A stretch of DNA of 64,000 nt from Cylindrotheca closterium (lineage: Eukaryota > Bacillariophyta > Bacillariophyceae > Bacillariales > Bacillariaceae), in the NCBI GenBank assembly GCA_933822405.4, contig CAKOGP040001112.1, forward strand, positions 62,001-126,000, written 5' to 3'. The notes under the pieces are model-generated. The model was given only the letters and a program-made list of their open reading frames with translations. It searched no databases and had not been told where the DNA came from. Positions within the stretch are counted from its first letter, which is position 1. Each line of letters opens with the position of its first letter. Shown piece by piece: positions 42,983-53,139 of the stretch. The translations under genes were made by a program, and so were the position numbers.

Positions 42983-44011
42983 GATAAAGATTTGATGGGT
43001 GGTTTTGCGATAGGGCTTCTGGTTTCTTGAAATAATGTGACGACGAGGAGATTTGGTGGATGAGTTGATCGGATTTTTCCACGAAAATCCTCCGAAGCCA
43101 GACTTTGATTGGACTTTTCTACGTGTCACTTGACCACTTTCGACATTTCCGTGTGGGACTTTTTTTGGCATCATGCAAGTTGAAAGTGCAGATTTGGGTC
43201 CCCTGAGCAGTCGGCTAAGTCATAATACTCAGACTCACAAAATGCAAGGTTGGGATAGACATTAATACCGGTTCACCTATACCTGGATGCATTTCACTGC
43301 CCAGAAGGCAAACTATAGAGCGAAGGAGCTATGCAGCAAACAAATGTAAAAAATAAACGCTAGAAAGAGCTTTGTTTCTCCATAGAGTACTCACTTTTGT
43401 CTACTTCTTTCGCTTTTGCATCACTGAACGAGCGCTGACACTAGAACTACGGTAGAAGTTGCGGCTTCAAGGTAGCTTACTTGATTTGGTATATTTCCAT
43501 TCCTATGAATCAATAGTAATTCCTACCGTACGGGTCAATAGTAACTCCTATGAATCAATCAATGTTGCATGTTTGTCAATTGGTTTGGCAATCTTTTGTC
43601 CAGCGCATTCTTAGATTTGTCTGTGCGTTCGTGTTTTTTGGGAGACGGTCGAATGAATCATTAGCACTAGAGCAGTACCAATGCCAGTACTCGGCCGTTG
43701 CAAAGCGCACTTACGTGCTCTTGTACGGCTTTTTTGTTACCTAATTGGCGAAGCGAGGTCTGATTTTTGCATTTTCATTTGGGAGCACAATTATGGTCGA
43801 GAGCTATAGTTTTCGCACTATAGTTAAATCAATAGCTGAGGTGTCAAACTTCTTCGGAGTCGCTCCAAAATGTGAGAACCTGGTACATTTTACGACTCCG
43901 TGTCGCAAAAAACACGAACTCAAGGCCTAACTTTTTGTCGTATCTTCACGACCTCTCCCATAAAAAGCCGAAAACAAGCTTCACGAATATCTTTCAACAA
44001 TTCATACCAAT
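42983..44011. other. shared upstream region of the FYP-repeat pair
   Basis: 1.03 kb between two divergent paralogous start codons; a bidirectional promoter is possible. It has an ACCGGTTCACCTATACC stretch at about 43265 and repeated AATCAATAGTAA(T/C)TCCTA at about 43505-43550. No gene seen. Confidence 0.45.
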
Positions 44012-44518
44012 ATGTTCATCACCGCCGTCGCCCAATCCATCACCAAGAAGTCTCCACAACAAGCCGCCAGAATACAACAGGCTACACGCACCATCACCAC
44101 GGATTCCTTTGCTTTCTACCCCGTGCGCAAGACCCGATATGATCAAATTGTTCCCACTTCCATGTTCCAAGCCAACACACAGGCAGCCATCAAGAAGGCT
44201 CCACAACAGGTGGCAAGGATACATAGCCCTGCTGGCCAAAGTGCTCCAGCTGAGAGCCACTCCTTTGCTTTCCACCCTGTTCAGAAGAACCGTGTCCGCA
44301 CCGTGACTCCAAAGACGAATCGCGTCTGCTATGGTTTCTACCCCGCCAATGTCGAGAAGACACAAAGTTTCAAGTCATCAGCTTCCATCAAGGACGTCAA
44401 GGCTATGCGTGCTGCTTTGAAACAAAAGAAGCAGACAAAGAAGGTTGTCAAGCAAAACTGGGATTTGGTTATGCAAGAGATGCGTGCCGTCAAGAAGACA
44501 ATCAATGTTCTTCCTTAA
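44012..44518 (+). CDS. FYP-repeat small basic protein, copy 2
   Basis: 168 residues from the ATG (MFITAVAQSITKKSPQQAAR). Same architecture as the gene at 42479: two repeats carrying QQ(A/V)ARI and SFAF(Y/H)PV(R/Q)K, a third with CYGFYPANVEK, and a basic C-terminus (MRAALKQKKQTKK ... AVKKTINVLP). Residues TITTDSFAFYPVRKTRYDQI are identical in the two genes, and DNA identity in that stretch is also very high, which argues for a recent inverted duplication or gene conversion. The N-terminus is mildly hydrophobic but too short for a confident signal peptide. Function unknown. Confidence 0.8.
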   Translation: MFITAVAQSITKKSPQQAARIQQATRTITTDSFAFYPVRKTRYDQIVPTSMFQANTQAAIKKAPQQVARIHSPAGQSAPAESHSFAFHPVQKNRVRTVTPKTNRVCYGFYPANVEKTQSFKSSASIKDVKAMRAALKQKKQTKKVVKQNWDLVMQEMRAVKKTINVLP

Positions 44519-45279
44519 AAAATTTTGAAAACACTGTACTGCGCAGCAATAAAATTCTATTAGAATGTTTTATTACACTCTAAACTGCGGTTCTATAGTC
44601 ACTACAGCATGATTTTGCTGAGCAAGAAGAAGGTGCGAATGTTTCCTTTCGGGGATTTCATTTTGAAGCAATCAATCTTTGATCAGCAAAGGCAGGAGTC
44701 AGTATCGACAGAAGCTGCAGCTCTATTCTATCTGGTCACATATGCGCAGCGAGCCGATTTGCTTGCTACGATTGTTCAAAGCGTTGTATATTTTTCAATC
44801 AAGCTACAGTAGTATGACATCACGGGGCCTTCTCGATCAATTTTTGATGTACCTGAATTCTCCTGAATATTTTTTTAAAAAGGAAAAAACTCGTTTTTTG
44901 AATGTCTGGGCACTCTGCAGCAAGATTCATTCGTTATGGATCTCATCTCTTGTCTTCCACTCACCTTGGTCCCATTGCCAAGCACTCCTCCCATGCCATG
45001 TCCATGCTGGATGATTCGACATCTGATATCGACAAGCAACGATCCTTCACTGACACTTTTTCCTTCAGATAAGAAAACGTTTCATGTCTGTCCGTCCCAC
45101 CATCATGATACGAAGTCGTTTCTATCATTGCTTTCGTCACGAACAAGAGCAAAACAGCAAAACTTCTGGTTTCTGGTCCTGAAGATGTTCATGAAACTGC
45201 AGATGGATGAATCAATCGTTAACAGCTGATTCATTCTGCTAATCATACAGCTGAATTACCATCCAACGTTCTGATCGGA
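44519..45279. other. intergenic region, nothing recognised
   Basis: 761 bp between two plus-strand genes; AT-rich around 44530-44600 (3' end) and 44860-44900. No gene or repeat stands out. Confidence 0.4.
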
Positions 45280-46860
45280 ATGTCTTCCAACGAGAGTGCA
45301 CAGGAGGAGGATGCAATCTCCACCTCTCCCTTTCTTCATTACACATCTGGGACCATCGTTCCACCTTGCGTTACTCACATTCGAGTAGACGAAACAGTGG
45401 AAGTACTAGAAGAAAATGCATTCAAGGAATTACTGGATCTACTTGCTGTCGAACTTCCCCATGCACTGCGGTGCATTGGAAAGATGGCCTTTTATTGTTG
45501 CGTCAATCTGAAAACTGTGAATTTTCCGCCACAATTGATTGAGATTCCAGAGGATGCCTTTCAGTCTTGTCGGAATCTAGAAGACGTTGTCTTGCCTGCT
45601 AAACTAGAGATCATTGGAGCTAGGGCCTTTTTCGAATGCGAGTCCATTACGGAACTCAACTGCCCAGAAACGCTGAAAGTGATTGGCAAGGGAGCCTTTG
45701 TTCATTGTCGATCCTTGGTCTCGATGAATCTTCCTGATTCTTTAGAAGCTCTTGGCGATAGAACCTTTGTGGACTGCGAATCGCTAAAGACCATAAACGT
45801 TCCTTCTGGAATTAACAAGATTCAACGGGGAACTTTCGCACATTGTCACAGTTTGGCACATGTGGAAATGTCGGAAGGACTGGAGGTGGTTGGTGAGGGC
45901 GCCTTTTGGTTCTGCATTTCACTGACGCGTGTGAGGATCCCGACTACCGTCAATGTGATTGAAACGTCAGCTTTTCTGTACTGCACGAGTTTGGAGTCCG
46001 TAGAAGTATCCTATGGTATTTACTATGTGGGACCCATGGCGTTTCAAATGTGCGAGAACTTGGTGAATATTGCTCTCCCGCCGTCCTTGAACGATGTATC
46101 GAAGACTGCGTTTGACGGGTGTGAAAAGTTGATGGATTTAGTGTCCTCAGATTCTGAGAAACTCTTTTCCAAACTGCGGGAACGGTTTGATGGACTCTCT
46201 CTTCACAGGCTATGCTACGACCACCAAAACCCATTTATTGTTTCCGATGCGATTGATCAAGACAATGGCTTTGCTGAAAGTGAGAATACCAAGACTGTGG
46301 ATACTTTGGGTATGCTTCCATACCATATATTGTCGTTGTCCACGAAACTCGATTTAGGGCTATTCAAGAAACTTTTGATGAAAGACCAATGCTCGAACAA
46401 ATTGGCTTTGGTGAGCGAAACCGATAAGTTCGGCAAATGTCCAATGGATTATCTTTGTGGCAGCAATGAAGCAAATGCAATCCATGTGGTTCGAGATATC
46501 CTAGCGTTGGTGACAGCGGATCGCATTGGAATCTTGGGTTTGGAACGATGGAAGATGGAAGTCAACCAAGGTATTGAACACATTGTCTACGGCGACGTTC
46601 CTTCAGCAAGGCGAAAACGAATCTATCAAGTTTACCGCAATTTACTATCCAATGAAAGGCTAGAAGCTACTTCCTTATTGGAACTGGTTGTTTGGAAGGC
46701 CGAGATCGAGTCACTAACGTTGCAATCAGCACCACTGAATGGTGAGGAACGAAGAGCTTGTCGAATCAAGAGTGGAGTCGGAATAGTGATACCGAACGTT
46801 ATGGCCTTTATCAGTGATGCCATTGATGAGTTGTCCTTTAAATCCGAAGACTACGACTAA
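45280..46860 (+). CDS. BspA-like leucine-rich repeat protein
   Basis: 526 residues, intronless. Residues about 40-290 contain eleven or so 23-residue repeats of the LRR_5/BspA type, with a pattern like (I/V)G(x)(G/R)AFxxCxSLxxVxLPxxL (GARAFFECESITEL, GKGAFVHCRSLVSM, GEGAFWFCISLTRV). The C-terminal half is a helical domain including LLMKDQCSNKLALVSETDKFGKCPMDYL, often seen with such repeats in diatom proteins. No signal peptide is visible, so a cytosolic or nuclear location is likely. BspA-like proteins are strongly expanded in diatoms and generally bind proteins; the exact role is unknown. The last ~12 codons and the 3' flank are duplicated immediately downstream. Confidence 0.85.
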   Translation: MSSNESAQEEDAISTSPFLHYTSGTIVPPCVTHIRVDETVEVLEENAFKELLDLLAVELPHALRCIGKMAFYCCVNLKTVNFPPQLIEIPEDAFQSCRNLEDVVLPAKLEIIGARAFFECESITELNCPETLKVIGKGAFVHCRSLVSMNLPDSLEALGDRTFVDCESLKTINVPSGINKIQRGTFAHCHSLAHVEMSEGLEVVGEGAFWFCISLTRVRIPTTVNVIETSAFLYCTSLESVEVSYGIYYVGPMAFQMCENLVNIALPPSLNDVSKTAFDGCEKLMDLVSSDSEKLFSKLRERFDGLSLHRLCYDHQNPFIVSDAIDQDNGFAESENTKTVDTLGMLPYHILSLSTKLDLGLFKKLLMKDQCSNKLALVSETDKFGKCPMDYLCGSNEANAIHVVRDILALVTADRIGILGLERWKMEVNQGIEHIVYGDVPSARRKRIYQVYRNLLSNERLEATSLLELVVWKAEIESLTLQSAPLNGEERRACRIKSGVGIVIPNVMAFISDAIDELSFKSEDYD

Positions 46861-46972
46861 GTTCAGTACCAAAGATTGTTGCCATGTGACATCGTGGGAT
46901 CACTGTTACCACCCATCGATGAGTTGTCCTTTAAATCCAAAGACTACGACTAATTTCAGTACCACAGGTTGT
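46825..46972 (+). repeat. tandem duplication of the 3' end of the BspA-like gene
   Basis: The segment GATGAGTTGTCCTTTAAATC...GACTACGACTAA plus about 20 bp of 3' flank starts at 46825 (in the gene, including its stop) and again at 46918, a 93-bp shift with few differences. The second copy also ends in an in-frame-looking GACTACGACTAA. Confidence 0.9.
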
Positions 46973-47436
46973 CTGGCACCTTGGAATGTTTGTTAGCTAT
47001 AGAGTATTTCATGATCACGGTAATTTCTGAGCTGAACGCGGTCGCATTTACACCGGAGATATATATATACACCGGATGTACTGGTAGGTACCAGGTACCG
47101 TATGATATTGAGAGCTACAGTTGCACCTCCTAGTCTTGAAAGCCAAAAATCTGCAGTTTTTTTATTGTGAAGGATTTGTTGGAAATTGCGAACTATTTCT
47201 GTCCGATGGCGAAGGGCATTGCTCATAGGTTTGTGCAGTAAGTTTGGCTACGTGGTCTACGAAAGTGACAACTTTTTGGTCAGAATGACGCAAAAACGTA
47301 GATAAAGAAAGTGCGACCCAGTTGACGTACACGATATATAAAAAAATAGCGAACAGTTTTTCCGCGTTTCGAGGTGCCTCCGTGAGATAAAATAAACAAC
47401 AAAGTCATCTGTTCAGAAAATCAAATCGATTAGGAA
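46861..47436. other. intergenic region with possible TATA box
   Basis: Holds the duplicated 3' end of the upstream gene, a GGTACC-type cluster at 47078-47102 and GATATATAAAAAAA at about 47334-47347, roughly 90-100 bp before the next start codon, which could act as a TATA element. Confidence 0.4.
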
Positions 47437-49599
47437 ATGGAGCAAAACAAAAGCAACATTGATGCTGTTTACGAAAATAAAATCTTTACACAAAAGGTTT
47501 GTGAGGAAAACCAGGCACCAATGACTTTATCCAACCAACCCCTCCACGTTATCAAATTTTCCATCGAGCCCAGTGAGGATGGCGGTGGTCCACTTGATGC
47601 TGATAGCGCTCATGATCAACAATATTCGAATTCAGTGGCAACGCCTGGAATACTAACCAGCTACACCGATTCCGAGAATGATGGAACGCCATCATCTCCA
47701 ACCTCTTGCGCGTCGATGGAAAAGGAACTTTTAAACTTCGACACGAAACAAGCTCCTGTCGACTATCCAAGGCTCGACCATAACAACATGCAAGGTCTTG
47801 AGTTGGATCTGGGAGATTCACAAACAAAGTGTACATACTCAGTAGAATCTCCCATTTTTCGACTACCATCAGACATCATGGCTGAAATCCTCGTATTCTT
47901 GGAGCCATCGGAAGTCTTGGAGGTAGTCTCATCACCACTCTGCAAGAAGTGGTTGCAATCGTACGCACATGATCATGACTTGTGGAAAGTGCTCTGTACG
48001 TTGAAACCATTCAAAGTGGACCATGGCAGCTGCCAAGCGCCTACGAATGAAGGCTTGCTATATTCCTTTATCCAGGTAGAAGGCGATCTAAGTTTCAAAG
48101 TATCTCGTCACCGGCTAGTGTACATATCTTTTGTCCGGTGCGTAAATTATTTGAGATCTTTGAAGCAGGGAAATCGCAACACTACATCTATGAAACCAAG
48201 CGACAGAGGCATTGGAAACGCACTAGGAGTTGCAACTCGAGAAGTCCCATATGGGATTATCAATCGTAGAAGACTAGGCAATGAAATTCCTCCGCGATCC
48301 AAAATGGAGACCAAAGTTGAAAGAAATCCACAAGGATCGAAGGTACGTTGATTTTGTGAAGGAAAAAACGAGAGCCACATAGGCCTGACCTGTCTGTGGT
48401 AACTCACTAGGTTTCGTATTTCTCTTATAGCTTTATGATTCCGAAACAATGCCCCCACCTAGCAAGAGGCCTCGCTATGGAAAATCTATGATTACTTCTA
48501 GACTCTTGGGGCCATCCTCCGTAGGCGCACCATCTCATTTGACTCTTCCACGATCTTGTGCTATATTCTCTGTGGTCAACTGGATGGTGGCTCACGCTCA
48601 TGTAGAAGGCATTCAGGTAGGTTTTGCTAAAACTGTTCAAGACCAGTCCACCGGGACTCGTACAATAGTCTCATCTCACATTACTTTTCACTTGCTTTTC
48701 TCTAGACCCTGTGCCTCGAAGCCTTGCCACAACTATTGGAAGATGAAGAGCATCGCACAACTGCACAACGAGCTGACCTTTCCAATGTTGTCTTTCGCAC
48801 CATGATGGCATATCCAGGCTCGGTCAACCTTCACTCGGCGGCTTTCCATACGTTAGTGCTTCTGGGGAGACCACTTGGTGGCCAAGAAGGCATGATTATC
48901 GACCTGATGGATCGACCAGTCCTACATGGTCTCAGTGCAGGTACTGCTGCCTTTTTGGATCTGGAGGCATCCGGAGGAAATCGATCAGAACGAAGAATTC
49001 CCATGGTGCTTGATAGCATGCGCCGTTTCGAGCAAGATGAAAGGCTCCAGACGAGAGCCTGTTGGGCCTTGGTGAACCTTGCTCTGGTTCCGTCTCAAAA
49101 GAGTGTCATTATCCACAACGGTGGGATAGAAGCAACACTACGAGCCATGCAACAACACCCGAAAAGTCATGGAGTCCAGTTTCGTGCCTTGTTTGCACTT
49201 ATCAATCTCGCCGTTCCTTGTACAAATTCAAATAATTCGACCCCAGCTGACCCTGTGCAAAACAGGATTCTAGATACCTGCGTGGAGAAAATAGTCAAGC
49301 TGGCGGTCTCGGCGGTGATGAACTTTCCATCCAGCTCTTCCATTCGAAACAAGGCTTGTCTGGTGTTGCACAACCTATCCCTCTCTAGTGATTACATGAT
49401 GACGCTGTTATGGACACGACACTGCTACAACCTGTTATCTTTTTCCGCCAACAATGACGCTGATGACCAAGTATTGCAACGAAGTTCCATTGGTGCTGTC
49501 CAAAGAATGCATGACTTTATGTCTCATCGAGAAGGCCTCGAAACCGAATTTTCGAGTTGGATTGCTACCGAACCAGATGTACCCTGTCTTGTGAGCTGA
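47437..49599 (+). CDS. F-box / armadillo-repeat protein, copy 2 (short)
   Basis: Three exons: 47437-48342, 48431-48616 and 48706-49599, 661 residues, all junctions in phase 0. F-box-like motif at about 140-195 (FRLPSDIMAEILVFLEPSEV, LWKVLC). The ARM part matches copy 1 closely (RYGKSMITSRLLGPSS, RSCAIFSVVNWMVAHAHVEG, VLLGRPLGGQEGM, VLDSMRRFEQDE, CWALVNLALVPSQKSVIIHNGG). The N-terminal disordered region is much shorter than in copy 1. The first intron is at the same place as the 69-nt intron of copy 1; the second has no counterpart there, and the last intron of copy 1 is absent here. Likely an SCF substrate adaptor (inference). Confidence 0.85.
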
Positions 49600-49843
49600 A
49601 TCTGATAGAATTATTATATCAGACCACATGCCTAGCCAAAAGTCACACACCGAAAGATCAAAATCTCGAAAAATGTTTGCATGTCAACCTGCCTGTACAG
49701 ATAAAAGCAGCGACAGCAATCCACTCACACAAACCTCGGAGAAATCGTCTCCTGGCAGCTTTGAAAACTACTAAACTCTTAAGTTTTCGTGTTGCTGCCC
49801 TTGCTTGCTTTGATATCCATTTCAGTAGCTCCTTGCTTTCTTG

Positions 49844-51238
49844 CTACGTAGTTGCTTCCTTCTTTGCTGTTGCGGTCGTGGCTGCCTTGGGCGCTGCCTT
49901 GGTACTAGTGGGTTTGGCGGCTGCCTTGGTGGTTGTGGCTGCCTTGGTTGTGGCTGCTCCTGCTCCTGCTCCTGCTGCTGGTGGCGGCGGCATTGGACTG
50001 TTGCTTCGAGATGTTGTTGGCTTGGGACTATTACTGCGAGATGAAGGTTTGGGACTATTGCTTCGGGATGTTGGTGCCTTGTTCTTTTTGTTGGCAGCAG
50101 CAGTAGCAACAGCAGCGGTTGCTGGTTTTGCTGCTGTAGCTGTAGCTGCTGTAGCTGTAGCTGGAGGGGGTGCCTTTTGATCCAATGCGGCCTGTGCCAC
50201 CTTGGCCACGGCGGTTGCAGTTTCTACCGCACTGACAATGTAATTGTCCACCATGGCTTCAAATTCTCGAGCCACTACACCGTAATCAGATTCTCGGCCA
50301 TTGTACTTGATGCAATTGTGACAAATCAGCCCAATCCGTTGGTGCAAGTCCGAATAGGAGACGATCATGCGGGCGACAATCATTTTTCGAACCAAACTAA
50401 GGTCCATGGGAAATAGAATTCGATCGGTATATCCCGGAGCTTCTTTGGGATTTACGGGGCGACGAAAGACAATGGCAGCTCGGTGGGTTGAAATTTTCTT
50501 CAAGACTGCCATTAAATGAGTCGGAGTGGGATGTTCCTTGCTGTATTCTGGGTTGTCCTGCAAGGCGAGCAGTTCTTTTTGTTTCTCCAAAGCAGATGAT
50601 TTGTTGACGTCAGATGCATTGGAAGCACCACTAGCAGTGCCCGCCTCTGTCTTCTTTTTCTTCTTGGGTGGCTGATACAAAAGTCCCACCTTTTCTCGAT
50701 GTGCCGGAATGGTCGAGTTTGGTGGGAGTGGCATGGCCAAATCGTCTCGCAATCTTCCCAAAAGCGCCGATACCGTAAAGTTTGTATCTGCTGGTGTGAT
50801 TTCCGACTCCAATGCTTCATCGCAAAATTTTTTGAGTTCCGGATTGTCCTTGTAATTGGCCGGATCCAACCCTTGTTTCAGCTGATCAATTTCTTTGTCC
50901 AAAGCTTCTTCCACAATCTTGGCTTCTTCTATCATCAATCGAAGTTCTCGTTTTGGAAGTCCTTTGGTCAAGCGACGCAGTGATGGCATGATTAATGCGT
51001 CCACATTTGGATCCAAACCTTCTTCCTTGTCATCATCGTCGTCGTCGTCGGCGGCGGTGGTGGTAGACGTGACGGGATTGGCCGCCGCAACACTGGCAGC
51101 ACTTTTGCTGGGTGGCTTCTTGTCCTCTTTGGTTGCTGCAGTTTCTGATTTGGCTTTGGCGTTTGCATCTTTCTTTGTTTTTGATGATGGTGATGGTGAT
51201 GATGATGATGATGGAGGTGGAGCCTTCAACGTAGGCAT
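49844..51238 (-). CDS. bromodomain protein
   Basis: 464 residues from the ATG at 51238. Disordered Pro/Ser/Lys-rich N-terminus, acidic run (DDDDDDDKEEG), then a helical region (KGLPKRELRLMIEEAKIVEE) and a basic KKKKK stretch. The bromodomain covers about 245-345: PVNPKEAPGYTDRILFPMDL, IVSYSDLHQRIGLICHNCIK and YNGRESDYG; the NCIKYN Asn that contacts acetyl-lysine is present. The C-terminal third is Ala/Thr-rich with three SRSNSPKP-type repeats. Bromodomains read acetylated histones. No catalytic domain is visible, so a chromatin reader or complex subunit is the likely role. Divergent to the dioxygenase gene, 299 bp away. Confidence 0.88.
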   Translation of the reverse strand: MPTLKAPPPSSSSSPSPSSKTKKDANAKAKSETAATKEDKKPPSKSAASVAAANPVTSTTTAADDDDDDDKEEGLDPNVDALIMPSLRRLTKGLPKRELRLMIEEAKIVEEALDKEIDQLKQGLDPANYKDNPELKKFCDEALESEITPADTNFTVSALLGRLRDDLAMPLPPNSTIPAHREKVGLLYQPPKKKKKTEAGTASGASNASDVNKSSALEKQKELLALQDNPEYSKEHPTPTHLMAVLKKISTHRAAIVFRRPVNPKEAPGYTDRILFPMDLSLVRKMIVARMIVSYSDLHQRIGLICHNCIKYNGRESDYGVVAREFEAMVDNYIVSAVETATAVAKVAQAALDQKAPPPATATAATATAAKPATAAVATAAANKKNKAPTSRSNSPKPSSRSNSPKPTTSRSNSPMPPPPAAGAGAGAATTKAATTTKAAAKPTSTKAAPKAATTATAKKEATT

Positions 51239-51537
51239 GCTAGGGCAGCAATGAGAATGGCAATCTCTAGAGGCGGTAGTTGCTCGTTAGAGGTTAGCCG
51301 TGCCAATGAATGAATGAATGAATGAATGACTGAATCACTTCGCGCCGCAAATTTTGGAAAAAGGTGTAACATGCAGGCGATGACGGCGGACGGACTATTT
51401 TGGAAGGCACTGATATAGTCTTCTATCTTTCAACTCGCATCGCAGAACAATAAAATAATATTGTAGATTATATTGTAGAACATCCAACACTCAACACTCA
51501 ACGCTGCTAACCCTCAACACTGCTAACACTGTATGCC
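51239..51537. other. divergent promoter region with (AATG)n repeat
   Basis: 299 bp between the starts of the bromodomain and dioxygenase genes. AATG is repeated about five to six times at 51304-51328, and ACACT-type repeats (CAACACT) lie at 51484-51530 next to the dioxygenase start. Confidence 0.5.
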
Positions 51538-52667
51538 ATGAATTTTGAAAAGTATCCTTGGCTTGTAGATCTTTCTTCACCTGAAGCAGTAGCTGCCATT
51601 GAGAAAGCCCAACAATCCTTCCAACAAACGGGAGCCGCCATCTTTCCCAACTTTCTGAGTGGACTCGCATTACAGGAGTGCATTCAAGATGCACGGGCCC
51701 AAGAATCGACTGCCTTTACTACCGACGATGTCCATACAGCCTATTTGCGACCCATCAACGAAAATACCGATCCATTATCGGTGGAGAATTTGGAAATGAG
51801 GACCCAAGTTGCCTCGATTGCCTACGACGAATTGCCTCCCAATTCGATTCTGGGAAGTGTTTACGAACATCCTCTATTAAGAAAGCTGGTATCCAAAATT
51901 GTTGGAAAAGATACAATTTACTTGTCGGATGACTCACTTGGCTGTTGTTCCATCAATGTCTTTCGAGCCGGATATCATCATTCGTTTCATTTTGACGAAT
52001 CCGAGTTTTCGGTACGTGTTCATTTTCAGCCACCATTTGTATTTTAAAAAAAGTGTTATGCTTGCTCGGTTGTATGGCCGCAATGGTCGTTCCATCATGG
52101 TTTGTTGGATATCTGATATCTGACCAGCGTTGATTTATCATATCTGCTCCCACACACAAAAAACAGACGACACTCATGCTCCAAGAATCCGAGATTCCAG
52201 GCACTGGACTGTTTCAATACACGAAACCATTGCGAGACAGTCCTGATGACCTTGCACTTACATCAGTGGCAAACGCAATCCATGCATATGCTAATGATGC
52301 AGTGACTACAAAGAGTCGTCTACTACTAGAAGCTTCGTCAGCAAAAGAACAAACCATCAGTGACAACAACAACAACAATGATGATGATGATGACGACAAG
52401 TCAAATTCATCGTCGTTTGCGCCATCCTTGCACACGCTAGACTTTGCACCTGGAACCTTGTCCATATTTGCTGGATCCAAATCCTTACACCGTGTCACAC
52501 GAGTAAAAGGGAAAAGGTCAAGACTGGTGGCCGTCTTTACCTTTGCGTCACAACCTGGTTTCCAAAATACATCCACCATTCAAAACATGTTTTGGGGTCG
52601 ATCCTCCTCAAGAACGAGGCCACGACGAGGGGGGCAGAAAGAAGCAGAGGAGAAACAGCAGAAATAA
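51538..52667 (+). CDS. 2OG-Fe(II) dioxygenase, HalD/BesD-related (HxD type)
   Basis: Two exons, 51538-52011 and 52167-52667, 324 residues. The intron falls inside the iron-binding region and the join restores SFHFDESEFS|TTLMLQ. His151 and Asp153 (HFD) plus His266 (SLHRVTRVKGKRSRL) form the facial triad, and Arg275/Arg277 are candidates to bind 2-oxoglutarate. GTGLFQYTKPLRD and APGTLSIFAGSKSLH are further family landmarks. The closest family known to me contains the amino-acid halogenases HalD/BesD, which have Gly in place of the Asp; the Asp here predicts hydroxylation, not halogenation. Substrate unknown. A low-complexity Asn/Asp insert (about 225-240) and a basic tail are extra. No targeting peptide visible. 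Confidence 0.82.
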
Positions 52668-53139
52668 CCAATACATAATATATAGATTAGTGCTTTATGG
52701 TAGAATCGAGTTTTGACATTCGAATGTGCCTGGTACCGGTACCTATACGATACCGTACCTCTTCCTGATGATGTACAGTACTACTATGTACTATACTCCC
52801 TACATCTCCCCCTTTCGAAACAGTGTGGGGGATCACCGGCCAGCCCACACATACCTCTGACATCATACGTCTGTCCAGCAGTATGTGCACGCTTCGATTT
52901 TTTTCAAAACATCGGAACGCGTGTTGGATGACGTTTTTTTGGAAGCCGGAAGAGATAGGTACTGTATCATACAGCATTGACTGATTGATTGATTGATGGC
53001 TTCAAACATCAACGATAGAGCCGTCATCGTCGTGTCTTTGTGTTGCAACAAACGATCATTTGACATTGAATAAAAACAATTGATTCTACCACAAACAATA
53101 CCTTTGTTATTATTTATTACAAAAAGAAATAAACTAAAA
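52668..53139. other. intergenic region with GGTACC cluster and (TTGA)n
   Basis: 472 bp. TGGTACCGGTACC and GATACCGTACC lie at 52730-52760, with GTACAGTACTACTATGTAC further on. ATTGATTGATTGATTG lies at 52983-52998. The promoter of the next gene is presumably at 53000-53139. Confidence 0.55.
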
